In this document: one piece after another, positions 1 to 8,958 of the stretch
How the letters are laid out: each line of letters begins with the position of its first letter
How positions within the stretch are numbered: the first letter of the stretch is position 1
NCBI GenBank assembly: GCA_035536915.1
Contig: DATLNE010000014.1
Location: 29,162-93,161 of the forward strand
Direction of reading: 5' to 3'
DNA from: Acidimicrobiales bacterium
Lineage (GTDB): Bacteria > Actinomycetota > Acidimicrobiia > Acidimicrobiales > JAHWLA01
Length of the DNA stretch: 64,000 nt
Notes under the pieces: generated by a model
Told to the model about the DNA's origin: nothing
Seen by the model: the letters and a program-made list of their open reading frames with translations, nothing else
Database searches by the model: none
Position numbers and translations under genes: made by a program

Positions 1-2338
1 CGACGGCAACCACCAAGCCGACCTCTTCGGCCAGCGGGATGAACTCGTCGGGGCGGATGATGCCGAGCGAATGGTGCTGCCACCGCACCAGCGCCTCGAC
101 GCCGACTACGGCGCCCGACGTCAACTCGACGATGGGCTGGTACGCCACCCGCAGCTCGTCGTGCTCGATGGCGTTGTGGAGGTCGGCCTCCAACGCCAAG
201 CGGGGGTACGCACCGTCGCCCGCCCGCGGCCCGTACAGCTCGTAGCTGTTACCGCCCCGAGCCTTGGCCCGGTACATGGCGATGTCGGCGTGCTTCAGCA
301 ACGTCTCGTAGCGCAGCCCGTCGCTGGGGTACAGGGCGATGCCCACCGACGGGGTCATGAACAGTTCGTTCTCCCCCACCGTGAACGGCATGCGAAACCC
401 TTCGAGGATCTTGCCCGCGATGATCGTGGCGTCCTCGTCACGATGGATGCCGGGCAGCAACAAGGTGAACTCGTCGCCGCCCATGCGGGCCACGGTGTCG
501 CCCTTGCGCACGGCGCCGAGCATGCGCCCCGACACCTGCTTGAGCAGTTCGTTGCCGAAGTCGTGGCCCAGCGAGTCGTTGACCTTCTTGAACCGGTCGA
601 GGTCGATGAACAGGACGGCCACCCGCTCGCCCGACCGTCCGCTCTGGGCCAGCGCTTGCGCCACCCGGTCCTCGAACAGCAACTGGTTGGGCAGCCCGGT
701 CAGTGCGTCGTGCATGGCCTGGTGGCGCACCTGCTCCAACAGCCGCACGTTGGCCAGCCCGATGCCGGCCTGCGCCGCCAACAGCTCCAAGCACTCGATC
801 TCGTGGTGGCCCACCGGCTCGATGCTGCGCGACGACACGACCAGCGCAGCGACCACCTCGTCGCTCACCCGGATGGGCGTCGCCACCGTGGCCCGGAACC
901 CCGCCGCCCGGCAGTCGGCCAGCCCGCCCTCCCACGACGAGTAGTCGTCGATCACGACGGTCTCGCGGCGAGCCCGCATGGCCCCGGCCAGCCCGGCGGC
1001 GATGGGCTGGCGTTCGGTGCCCACTGCCTCGGGCAGCCCTCGTCGCCGCGTGCTGAACCACGTCGAGGTGGGCTCGTCGAATACGCAGAGCTCGACCCCG
1101 TCGAAGCCCAAGGCCAATGAAGCGTCGACCACCGAGTCGAGCAACCGGTCGGCTTCCAGCGAGCCCATGGCCCGGCCCGCGGCGGCCACCAACTGCAGCA
1201 ATCCCGCCCGGTGCTCCGACTCGGCCCGTGCCTGGCGGTGCTGCTCGGCGTGGGTGGCGTAGCTGCGGGCCAGGTGACCCGTCGTCAGGGCGACCAGCAG
1301 GACGATGCCGAGCCGGTACGTCCACGACTCGACCATCACCGACTGGCCTTCGTAGGTCGCCGCCCCCCACACGTCACGCAGGATGTAGGCCACGCTCGTG
1401 GCCGCCCACGTGATGAGCGCACCGCGCAGCTGCGCACGGATGGCCCCTTCCATGGCGGGGATGACCAATAAGGCCCACAAGGCCGAGGTGGTGTCGAAGG
1501 TGAACAGCCACACGAGCGACATCACCACGGCGGCGTCCACCACCAAGCCGACCGTGCCCAACCGCACCAAGGTGCGCGGCGAAGACGATTTCTCGAAGCG
1601 AAGCGATACCAGGTTCATGGCCACCAGCAGGCCCATGACGGCAGCGGCGGCGGGGAACTTGGGGAACGGCACCGACACGCCGGGCGGCGGCACATACAGG
1701 ACGAACTGGACGGCGCTGAACAACACGCCGACCCACCGGGCCAAGCGCATGGCCGCTTCCCGCTCCCGCAACGAACGCGTGGCGTCCACGCCTTCGTCGG
1801 CGGGCGACGTCGATTCGTCCACCCGGAGCATCGGCTCGGCCCGCGGCCCACCCGTCGACCCGTCGTCGTCGGCCATGAGCTCGGCCACGTCGACGGCGGG
1901 CAAGGGATGCACTGGTTGCGGCTCCGGGCGGGCGCCCGCCCGCCACGGGGGGCACAGCTCGGCCAGCACGGTGGTCATCTCGCTGAAGGTGGCACCCTTC
2001 TCCAGGTACACATGGGCGCCGCGGGCGATGGCGTCGTGGGCCATGTGCTCGGCTTCGAAGCCCGACAGCACCACGATCTTGGTAGCAGGCGAGGCCTGGA
2101 GGATGCCGGAAATCGCCTGCAACCCGTCCATAACGGGCATAGCGAGGTCAAGGACCACGGCATCGGGCTTCTCGCTGGCCACCATGGCGATGGCCTCCAA
2201 CCCGTCGGCCGCTTGGCCGACCACTTGGAAACGGCCGTCGAGCTCGAGGGTGTAGCGCAACAGGGCGCGCACGTCCGCAGTGTCGTCGGCGATGACAACC
2301 CGCGTCTTGCTCGGGGCGTCGACCCCTGCGGTCAGCAT
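1..2338 (-). CDS. REC-membrane-GAF-GGDEF-EAL cyclic-di-GMP protein (C-terminus outside window)
   Basis: One uninterrupted frame of 779 codons that runs off the left edge. Order of domains: receiver domain (residues about 12-128, phospho-acceptor Asp64 in VVLDLAMP, Lys114), a region of four or so hydrophobic helices (about 200-310), a GAF domain (about 350-500), a complete GGDEF domain with the intact signature at 620-624, and the start of an EAL domain (GVEALVRW). The family makes and/or degrades cyclic di-GMP; both catalytic signatures visible here are intact, but the EAL metal ligands lie outside the window. The ATG at 2338 gives the receiver fold at once; an in-frame ATG at 2365 is an alternative. 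The start faces the plus-strand sensor gene, and its receiver closely resembles that of the kinase at 3086, so it may be a target of that kinase (inference). Confidence 0.88.
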   Translation of the reverse strand, partial: MLTAGVDAPSKTRVVIADDTADVRALLRYTLELDGRFQVVGQAADGLEAIAMVASEKPDAVVLDLAMPVMDGLQAISGILQASPATKIVVLSGFEAEHMAHDAIARGAHVYLEKGATFSEMTTVLAELCPPWRAGARPEPQPVHPLPAVDVAELMADDDGSTGGPRAEPMLRVDESTSPADEGVDATRSLREREAAMRLARWVGVLFSAVQFVLYVPPPGVSVPFPKFPAAAAVMGLLVAMNLVSLRFEKSSSPRTLVRLGTVGLVVDAAVVMSLVWLFTFDTTSALWALLVIPAMEGAIRAQLRGALITWAATSVAYILRDVWGAATYEGQSVMVESWTYRLGIVLLVALTTGHLARSYATHAEQHRQARAESEHRAGLLQLVAAAGRAMGSLEADRLLDSVVDASLALGFDGVELCVFDEPTSTWFSTRRRGLPEAVGTERQPIAAGLAGAMRARRETVVIDDYSSWEGGLADCRAAGFRATVATPIRVSDEVVAALVVSSRSIEPVGHHEIECLELLAAQAGIGLANVRLLEQVRHQAMHDALTGLPNQLLFEDRVAQALAQSGRSGERVAVLFIDLDRFKKVNDSLGHDFGNELLKQVSGRMLGAVRKGDTVARMGGDEFTLLLPGIHRDEDATIIAGKILEGFRMPFTVGENELFMTPSVGIALYPSDGLRYETLLKHADIAMYRAKARGGNSYELYGPRAGDGAYPRLALEADLHNAIEHDELRVAYQPIVELTSGAVVGVEALVRWQHHSLGIIRPDEFIPLAEEVGLVVAV

Positions 2339-2501
2339 GCCGACAGGGCCCGCTGCGCGCGCCATCCCGTCTCAGCCATCGGGGACTACATCGGCTGCAA
2401 AGGGGCGCAACGTGACCCGTTTCCTGATGATTCTGCGCTGCGCTCATCTTCGACACGCGCCTGCCGAAGCAGTAAGTGCAGGAGGCGGAAGGAGCTTGGC
2501 T

Positions 2502-3089
2502 GTGTGGTGGCAGATCGGCGTGGCGGCGAACGCAGTGGTGGCGGTCTCCTACGTCGGGATCGCGCTCGCCCTGCTGATCCCCCTGTTGCGCACCCGCCAG
2601 GTGCCCTCCAACCGGCTCGGCACGGCCACCGTCGCCATTTTCTTCACCTGCGCCGTGCACCACGGCGGCCACAGCCTGCACATGCTCCTGCCCGCCCTCG
2701 GCATGGAGGCGCACCACGGCCTCTCGCTGCGTGACGCCTTCGACTGGCACCAAGCGAGTTGGGACGTGCTGAGCGCCTTCGTCGGCATCTGGTACTGGTC
2801 GCTGCGCTCGACCTACGGCCCGCTCATGCGCGGCGCCGCCCTGTTCGACGACATGAAGGAACGGCAACGCCGTGCCTTGGAGATCAACGACGAGATCGTG
2901 CAGGGCCTGTCGGTGGCCAAGCTGGCGCTCGAGCTCGACGAACGGGGCCGCTCGGCCGAGGCACTGGAACAAGCGCTGGCGTCGGCCCGCACCATCATCT
3001 CCGACCTGTTGGGCGACACGGAAGAGGAGTTCCGACTCGGGCCGGGCGACCTTCGGCGCCGGGCTCCGGCGCACGTGGGCAAGTCGTGA
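2502..3089 (+). CDS. Membrane protein with a degenerate HisKA_3-like helix (phospho-His replaced by Asn)
   Basis: About 195 residues. Two to four hydrophobic segments fill the first 100 residues, with a His-rich stretch (HHGGHSLHM) between them. The C-terminal 80 residues are helical and resemble the dimerisation helix of NarL-type kinases (HisKA_3), but the usual ELHDxxxQ reads EINDEIVQGL, so the phospho-accepting His is Asn. There is no ATPase domain. GTG 2502 was chosen because GGAAGGAG ends 7 nt upstream; TTG 2496 is the alternative. Its stop overlaps the GTG of the next gene (GTGA at 3086-3089), so the two are translationally coupled. Inference: a sensory or dimerisation partner for the downstream kinase, not an active kinase. 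Confidence 0.75.
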   Translation: MWWQIGVAANAVVAVSYVGIALALLIPLLRTRQVPSNRLGTATVAIFFTCAVHHGGHSLHMLLPALGMEAHHGLSLRDAFDWHQASWDVLSAFVGIWYWSLRSTYGPLMRGAALFDDMKERQRRALEINDEIVQGLSVAKLALELDERGRSAEALEQALASARTIISDLLGDTEEEFRLGPGDLRRRAPAHVGKS

Positions 3090-4204
3090 TCGACGCCATG
3101 GCCTCGACGATGGCGGCGCGGGTGCTGCTGGCCGACGACACGCCCGACATCCGCACGTTGCTGCGCTTGGTGCTGTCGCGCCACGACGACTTCGAGGTGG
3201 TGGCCGAAGCGGGCAACGGCAGCGAAGCCATCGAGATGGCGAGCCTCCATCGCCCTGACGTCGTGCTGCTCGACCTGGCCATGCCGGTCATGGACGGGCT
3301 CGAAGCCCTCCCCGGCCTGCGAACCGCCGTCCCCCACGCCAAGATCGTCGTGCTCTCGGGGTTCAACGCCAGCCAGATGGCCGACGAGGCGTTACGAGCG
3401 GGTGCCGACGCGTACCTGGAGAAGGGCACCCCGCCCGGGCAGTTGGTCAGCGAGCTACGTCGCATCTGCGGCTTCCGGGAGACGCCCGCCGACGTCCCGA
3501 CCGTCGTCGACGACCCTGCGCCTGGCGAGCAGGCGCCACCGATGTGGGGCCCGGAAGAGCTGGCCCTGGTGAACCATGAACTGCTCAGCCCGCTGGCCGT
3601 CATCGAGGGCCTTGCCTCGTTGCTCGAACGCAAGCCCGAGGTCTTCCGCCCCGAGCAGATCCGCGAGCACGCGGCCAGCATCAGGCGCAGCACCCGCCAC
3701 CTCGGGGCGCTGCTGCAGACGGTCACAGACGCCCGCCGGCTGGAGGCCGACGCGCTGGCGTTGGAGCGCTCTGCCATCGACCTCGTCGTCCTCGTACGCG
3801 ATGCCGTGCAGGACCTGGCCGTGGTCACGGACGGCCATCCGGTGCGAGTGGAAGCACCGGCGTCGATGGTGGTGTCGATCGACCCGGTGCGAGTGCGCCA
3901 GATCGTCACGAACCTCGTCACCAACGCCGCCAAGTTCTCGCCCCACGACGGGCTGATAACCGTGCGGGTAGCCGCCAACGACACCTCCGTCGAGGTGAGC
4001 GTGCGCGACGAAGGCCCCGGGGTGGCGCCCGAACGCCGCTCCGAGCTGTTCCACCGCTTCAGCCGCCTCGACGCCGGTGCCAAAGGCATGGGCCTCGGCC
4101 TCTACATCTCACGCGGCCTGGCCCGTGCCCACGGCGGCGACGTCGTGCTGCTCGACGACGGCCCGCCCGGCGCCACCTTCGTGCTGCGCCTGCCTCGCCG
4201 CTAG
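3086..4204 (+). CDS. REC-HisKA-HATPase hybrid histidine kinase
   Basis: 372 residues, cytoplasmic, no membrane segment. Receiver domain first (residues 12-128, Asp63, Lys113), a Pro/Asp-rich linker, then a HisKA domain with phospho-acceptor His164 in LVNHELLSPLAVI, and an HATPase_c domain with N-box (NLVTNAAKFSP), G1 box (DEGPGVAP) and G2 box (GMGLGLYIS). The receiver precedes the kinase core, an arrangement in which receiver phosphorylation often controls kinase output. GTG 3086 overlaps the preceding stop by 4 nt; ATG 3098 and ATG 3110 are alternatives. The stop codon overlaps that of the convergent acyl-CoA synthetase gene. Likely acts with the upstream membrane protein and with the divergent cyclic-di-GMP protein. 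Confidence 0.85.
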   Translation: MIDAMASTMAARVLLADDTPDIRTLLRLVLSRHDDFEVVAEAGNGSEAIEMASLHRPDVVLLDLAMPVMDGLEALPGLRTAVPHAKIVVLSGFNASQMADEALRAGADAYLEKGTPPGQLVSELRRICGFRETPADVPTVVDDPAPGEQAPPMWGPEELALVNHELLSPLAVIEGLASLLERKPEVFRPEQIREHAASIRRSTRHLGALLQTVTDARRLEADALALERSAIDLVVLVRDAVQDLAVVTDGHPVRVEAPASMVVSIDPVRVRQIVTNLVTNAAKFSPHDGLITVRVAANDTSVEVSVRDEGPGVAPERRSELFHRFSRLDAGAKGMGLGLYISRGLARAHGGDVVLLDDGPPGATFVLRLPRR

Positions 4205-5853
4205 ACGAAGCTGTCGCGCAGCTCGCGCTTGAGGATCTTGCCCGCCGGGTTGCGCGGCAGTTGCTCGTTGCGCACCTGCACGCGGGTGGGGACCTTGAAC
4301 GGCGCCAAACGAGCCCGCACGTGCTCCTGCAACTCTTCCGCAGTGAGTTCGTGGCCGGGACGCACATAGACGACGGCGGCCACCTCTTCGCCCAAGCGTT
4401 CGTGCGGCACGCCGAGCACGGCCGCTTCGTAGACCGCCGGGTGCTCGTAGATGGCGGCTTCGACCTCGGCGCAGTACACGTTCTCGCCGCCGCGCAGCAC
4501 CATGTCCTTGGCCCGGTCCTCGACGTAGACGAAGCCGTCGTCGTCGACCCGGCCGATGTCGCCGGTGCGCAACCACCCGTCGACGATGGTCTCGGCCGTG
4601 GCCTCGGGCTTGTTCCAATAGCCGCGGATGAGGTTGGGCCCCTTGAACCAGATCTCGCCGCGCTCGCCCCGGGGCACGGGGCGGCCGTCGGGGTCGCGCA
4701 CGTCGACTTGGAGGATGGGCGTGACGCGCCCGGTGCTCGTGGGGTGGCTCACGTAGTCGGCGCCGCCGTTCTGCGGGCCGTAGGCGTTGGTCTCGGTCAT
4801 GCCGTAGCCGATGCCCGGCCCCGCCTTCTTGAAGCTGCCCGCCACCCGCTTCACCAACTCGGGCGGCGCAGGGGCGCCCCCGCCGCCCACGCTGACGAGT
4901 GACGAGGTGTCGAAGTCGGCAAAACGGGGCGACTCCAGCAGGTCCCAGCTCTGGGTGGGCACGCCCACGAAGTTGGTGACCCGCTCCCGCTCGATGAGCT
5001 CCAAGGCCCGCTCGGGGTCCCACTTGTACATGATCACCAGCTTCACGCCGGCGGCGAAGCACGACAGCATGACGGCGACGCAACCCGTGACGTGGAACAG
5101 CGGCACGATGAGGATGAAGGCCGACGGGTCGCTCGGTGGCGGCGCGCCGTCGGACTCGCGGCGCAGGCGGTCGACGGCGGCACGACAACCGAAGCCCATG
5201 AGGGCCTGGAGCACCGCTCGATGGGTCGAGACCGCGCCCTTGGGCCGGCCCGTCGTGCCCGAGGTGTAGAGGATGGTGGCGTCGTCGTCGGGGTCGATGT
5301 CGACGGCGGGAAGCGGTTGCCCCAGGCGGGGCAGGACCACGTCGTCCCAGCGGTCGCCCGACGCGGCGTGGCGCACGCCGAGCACGCGCACGCCGAACCC
5401 GGCGGCCCGTTCTGCCCGTTCGGCGTCGGCGACCAACAAAGAGGCGCCGGAGTCGTCGAGCGCGTAGTGGAGCTCGTCCTCGGTCCACCAAGCGTTGAGC
5501 GAGACCACCACGGCGCCCACCGACAGGATCGCCGCGTAGGCGATGATCCACTCGGGGTAGTTGCGCATGCCGAGGGCAACGCGGTCACCCTTGCCGATGC
5601 CGTAGTGCTCGACCAGCGCGGCGCCCACTGCGTCGACATGGGCCATGACGTCGGCGAAGCTCCACCGCTCGTCCTCGTAGACGAGAAAGGTGGCGTCGCC
5701 CCGCGAGCGCGACAGGTCGAAGATGTCGCGCAGCGATCGGGGGGCGTGCTTGAACACCGTGCAGGAGATGCCGCCGAGGCCGAGCTCGTCTGTCTCGAAC
5801 CACTGTCCCGGTCCTGTGACCTGGGCGACGGCGTCGTCGTAGCCGAGCGTCAT
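4201..5853 (-). CDS. Fatty-acid/acyl-CoA synthetase (AMP-binding family)
   Basis: 550 residues, the normal length for class I adenylate-forming acyl-CoA ligases. The P-loop-like motif TILYTSGTTGRPKGA, the GYGMTETN motif, the hinge region around GWLRTGDIG and the catalytic Lys near the C-terminus (NPAGKILKREL) are all present. It should activate a carboxylic acid with ATP to an acyl-adenylate and then to the CoA thioester. The ATG lies one base after the stop of the acyl-CoA dehydrogenase gene upstream, so the two form an operon for activation and first oxidation of an acid substrate. Chain length cannot be told from the sequence. Confidence 0.93.
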   Translation of the reverse strand: MTLGYDDAVAQVTGPGQWFETDELGLGGISCTVFKHAPRSLRDIFDLSRSRGDATFLVYEDERWSFADVMAHVDAVGAALVEHYGIGKGDRVALGMRNYPEWIIAYAAILSVGAVVVSLNAWWTEDELHYALDDSGASLLVADAERAERAAGFGVRVLGVRHAASGDRWDDVVLPRLGQPLPAVDIDPDDDATILYTSGTTGRPKGAVSTHRAVLQALMGFGCRAAVDRLRRESDGAPPPSDPSAFILIVPLFHVTGCVAVMLSCFAAGVKLVIMYKWDPERALELIERERVTNFVGVPTQSWDLLESPRFADFDTSSLVSVGGGGAPAPPELVKRVAGSFKKAGPGIGYGMTETNAYGPQNGGADYVSHPTSTGRVTPILQVDVRDPDGRPVPRGERGEIWFKGPNLIRGYWNKPEATAETIVDGWLRTGDIGRVDDDGFVYVEDRAKDMVLRGGENVYCAEVEAAIYEHPAVYEAAVLGVPHERLGEEVAAVVYVRPGHELTAEELQEHVRARLAPFKVPTRVQVRNEQLPRNPAGKILKRELRDSFV

Positions 5854-5854
5854 G

Positions 5855-7069
5855 TCAGTTCCCGAAGTCCCAGCTCTCGCCCTTGGCGTAGCTGCCGAGC
5901 ACCGTCTTGGCGATGAGGATCTTGTGCACCTCGTCGGGGCCGTCGGCCAGCCGCAAGGTGCGGGCGCCGAGGTACATGCCCGCCAGCGGGAGGTCGTTCG
6001 ACACGCCCGCCGCGCCCCACACCTGGATGGCCCGGTCGACCACCCGGTGGTAGGCGGCAGGCACGAACACCTTGATGGCGGAGATGTCGGTGCGAGCGGC
6101 CTTGTCGTTCTGGTCGATCTTCTCCGCGGCGTGGATGGTCATGAGCCGGGCCGCCTGGATGTCGATGTAGCTGTCGGCGATGAAGCCCTGCACGAACTGC
6201 TTGTCCTTCAACGGCCCGCCGTGCACCTGGCGCGTCTCGGCCCGCTCGACCATAAGGTCGAAGGCCCGCCACATCTGCCCCACCGAGTTCATGCAGTGGT
6301 AGATGCGCCCCGCGCCCAAGCGGTCCTGGGCCGCTTCGTGGCCTTGGCCCGCATGGCCCAGCATGTTCTCCACGGGGATGCGCACGTTTGTGTACTTCAC
6401 CTCGCAGTGGTCGGAGGTGTCGCGGCCCCAGATGCCGATGCCCCGCACGATTGTCACGCCCGGCGTGTCGGTGGGGACGATGAACTGCGCCATGGAACCG
6501 GTGTCGCTGACCCGGGCCATGACGATGAAGAAGTCGGCCTCCAATCCGTTGGAGGTGAACCACTTGTGGCCGTTGATCACCCAGGAGTCACCGTCGCTGG
6601 TGGCCGAGGTGTCGAGCGAGCGGGGATCGGAGCCGGGGTTGTGCGGCTCGGTCATGGAAAAGCCCGACTCCATGGTCCCGTCGATGAGCGGCAGCAACCA
6701 GCGCTCTTTCTGCTCGTCGGTGCCGTACTTCACGAGGATCTTCTGGTTGCCGCTGTTGGGCGCGACCACCCCGAACAACTTCGCCGCGCCGATGGCGTAG
6801 GCGAGGATTTCGTTCATGTAGGCATGGGCCAGGAAGTCGAGGCCCATGCCGCCGTACTCCTGGGGCAGGTGGGGTGCCCACAGGCCTGCTTTCTTGACCT
6901 TTTGCTTGATGTCCTCACGCAGCTCGCGGGCGGCCTCGCGGTCACGACTGCGTCCCCACAGCGCCGCTTCATTGGGGAGGATGTCGTTGTTGACAATCTC
7001 CGCCGTGCGCATGCGGATGTCGTTTATGCGCTCGTCGAGCGTTGCGATCGGCTTGACGTTCATCGCCAT
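5855..7069 (-). CDS. Acyl-CoA dehydrogenase
   Basis: About 404 residues, typical for the flavin-dependent acyl-CoA dehydrogenase family. Visible family motifs include the FAD/substrate segment MTEPHNPGSDP, the INGHKWFTSNG segment and the C-terminal WGAAGVSNDLPLA segment. It catalyses alpha,beta-oxidation of an acyl-CoA, passing electrons to an electron-transfer flavoprotein. The start is set at ATG 7069 (an ATG at 7063 follows); a longer reading to 7189 adds about 40 low-complexity residues and is disfavoured. First gene of a two-gene operon with the acyl-CoA synthetase. Closest known subgroup looks like the CaiA/FadE-like enzymes with a long first helix, but the substrate is unknown. Confidence 0.92.
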   Translation of the reverse strand: MAMNVKPIATLDERINDIRMRTAEIVNNDILPNEAALWGRSRDREAARELREDIKQKVKKAGLWAPHLPQEYGGMGLDFLAHAYMNEILAYAIGAAKLFGVVAPNSGNQKILVKYGTDEQKERWLLPLIDGTMESGFSMTEPHNPGSDPRSLDTSATSDGDSWVINGHKWFTSNGLEADFFIVMARVSDTGSMAQFIVPTDTPGVTIVRGIGIWGRDTSDHCEVKYTNVRIPVENMLGHAGQGHEAAQDRLGAGRIYHCMNSVGQMWRAFDLMVERAETRQVHGGPLKDKQFVQGFIADSYIDIQAARLMTIHAAEKIDQNDKAARTDISAIKVFVPAAYHRVVDRAIQVWGAAGVSNDLPLAGMYLGARTLRLADGPDEVHKILIAKTVLGSYAKGESWDFGN

Positions 7070-7122
7070 GCCCGCACGATAGGCGGGCCGACTGACATCG
7101 GCGTCAGGAGGGAACTTGTGCG

Positions 7123-7590
7123 GTGATGCCTCGTTGGTGGTGCCGCATGTGGTCTCCTCTTGTGCCCAGCCCGTGGCCCGAAGGCGCATGGCACTGCCCC
7201 ACGTGCGGCCGCGTGCTCGTCGGCGGCGGACGGCCGGGGCGCAGCGGGTCGGCGATGTGGGAGGGCATGACCCGGTTGGAGCGGTCGCAGGCGTGCCTGG
7301 TCGACGGCACGCCGCTGCCCGAAGCCGAGCGCCGCTCGCTCTCGCCCGAGCAGGTCAGGGCGCGGGCAATGACCCTGGCGGCGTCCCTCGACCGACGATG
7401 GGCCAAGCGCCTGCGCGGCGCGGTGTCGCAGTACGAGCTGGCCCACTACCTCGTGTGGCTGCGGGCCGACAGGTGCGTGCCGCGCGACATCGCCGAGATC
7501 GACCGGCTGCTCTACGCCATCGGGCTGCTGTTGCCCACCGACGGGCCGCGGGCCCGCCCGCCGCTCGTCTACGGGCCGTGGCGGTGGTAG
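7123..7590 (+). CDS. Hypothetical protein with CPTCG zinc-ribbon half
   Basis: About 155 residues, not recognised. The N-terminus is rich in Trp and Pro and carries one CxxC pair (WHCPTCGRVL), consistent with half of a zinc ribbon. The rest is a soluble, Arg-rich alpha-helical region ending in PLVYGPWRW. Start is GTG 7123 or ATG 7126, preceded by a strong AGGAGGG at 7106-7112. It is divergent from the acyl-CoA dehydrogenase gene, leaving only about 50 bp for both promoters. Codon use and composition resemble real genes in the window, and no better frame exists in this stretch. Confidence 0.6.
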   Translation: MMPRWWCRMWSPLVPSPWPEGAWHCPTCGRVLVGGGRPGRSGSAMWEGMTRLERSQACLVDGTPLPEAERRSLSPEQVRARAMTLAASLDRRWAKRLRGAVSQYELAHYLVWLRADRCVPRDIAEIDRLLYAIGLLLPTDGPRARPPLVYGPWRW

Positions 7591-7591
7591 C

Positions 7592-8923
7592 TCAGGCCAG
7601 CGAGGCGAAGGCGATTGTGGCGCCGGACGGCGACCACGCCAGCGCCGAGAACGGCGACGCGTTGCCCTTGAATTGCGCCACCCGGCGCGAGCCCACGCCT
7701 ACCAGGCACAGCGCAGGACGAGCTTCGTTGGCGACCTTGGCGTAGACGGCCAACGAGCCGCTGTCGGGCGCCCACGTGGGCTGCTGCAGGTCCTTGCCCA
7801 CCAGTCGTTCCTTGCCGGTCGACAGGTCGGTGGCTGTCAGCCCCGAGGCCGAGACCCAACCTATCTCCCGCCCGTTCGGTGACATGCCGAAGCTCGACCC
7901 GCCGGTGCCGACCGTCCGCAACTCGGCGCCGTCGGGCCTGGCGGCGGCACCGAGGAAGCGCCCGCCCTGCACGGGCACGAACGCCACGCGGGTGCCGTCC
8001 GTCGACCAGGCCAGGGGGAAGCCGGGCGACTCCGAATCGCCCAGTTCCTTCACCGCCGCGCTCTCGACAGTGAGTACCCCGAACTTCTTGCTGTCCGTGT
8101 ACGCCACGTGCTTGCCGTCGCCCGACACCGAGATGTTGTGCACGGCACGGCCGGCGCTCGCGTCGATGAGGTTTCGCCGGTCAGAGCCGTCGGCATCGAC
8201 CATGGCCAGGGTGCCGCCGTCGGTGAACACGATGGTCCCGTCGGGCCGCACCTCGAGGTCGCCGACGATCGCGGTGGTGTCGACCACGTCGGTCGCCCCG
8301 CCGCCCGCAGCGGGTACGGCGACGATGCGGTCGTGGGTCGTCTCGGCTCGAACGGCCACCATGAGCGTGCTGCTGTCGGCCGTCCAGTCGAAGTGCCCCG
8401 CCGGCAGCGCTTCGTAGACAGTGCGGCTGGCGCCTCCGATGTCGAGCACGACGAGGCGGCGGTCGTCCTGCGGCCCGGCCAGGTAGGCAAGGCGCTTGCC
8501 GTCGGGTGACCAGGCGAAGCGCTCGATGCCTTCGGCCACGACGCGGCGCAGGCGGCCGTCGGCGACATCGACCACCCAGAGCCCCGAACTGTCGATCGTC
8601 GATGCCGAGCCCAGGCACGTGGGCTGGGCAAAGGCCGTCGTGGTGGTGCTCGTCGGCGCCGCAGTGGTGGCGGTGGTCAGCGGTGCTGTCGGGGTTTGCC
8701 CGACGAGGGGCCCCACGGTCGAGTCGGTCGTCGGCTCCGTCGTGTCGTGGGTGAGGTCGGCGGCCGTCGTGGTCGTGGTGCTGTCGGTCGACAGCCGGGT
8801 GTTGTCCTTGTCGTGCAATACGGCGGCGAGCAGGCCCGCCACGAGCAACGTCGCCGTTGCCGCCGCCACGGTGGGCGTTGCATGTCGGGCGCCGACCAGG
8901 CGCGTTGCAAAGGTCGTGAGCAA
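7592..8923 (-). CDS. Membrane-anchored TolB/WD40-like beta-propeller protein
   Basis: 443 residues. A short cytoplasmic N-terminus, one hydrophobic segment (about residues 20-37), a long Thr/Ser-rich low-complexity linker (about 45-105), then a propeller built from PD40-type blades recognisable by FAWSPDGKRLAYL, AWSTDGTRVAF, MSPNGREIGWV and TWAPDSGSLAVY. Such blades in TolB and in prolyl oligopeptidases mediate binding rather than catalysis, and no protease domain follows here. The protein should sit outside the membrane. It ends 2 bp from the convergent hypothetical gene at 7590. No partner is evident from the context. Confidence 0.75.
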   Translation of the reverse strand: MLTTFATRLVGARHATPTVAAATATLLVAGLLAAVLHDKDNTRLSTDSTTTTTAADLTHDTTEPTTDSTVGPLVGQTPTAPLTTATTAAPTSTTTTAFAQPTCLGSASTIDSSGLWVVDVADGRLRRVVAEGIERFAWSPDGKRLAYLAGPQDDRRLVVLDIGGASRTVYEALPAGHFDWTADSSTLMVAVRAETTHDRIVAVPAAGGGATDVVDTTAIVGDLEVRPDGTIVFTDGGTLAMVDADGSDRRNLIDASAGRAVHNISVSGDGKHVAYTDSKKFGVLTVESAAVKELGDSESPGFPLAWSTDGTRVAFVPVQGGRFLGAAARPDGAELRTVGTGGSSFGMSPNGREIGWVSASGLTATDLSTGKERLVGKDLQQPTWAPDSGSLAVYAKVANEARPALCLVGVGSRRVAQFKGNASPFSALAWSPSGATIAFASLA

Positions 8924-8958
8924 AGTTGTCCCCTTGGTTGCCCTGGTGCCGATGGTAC

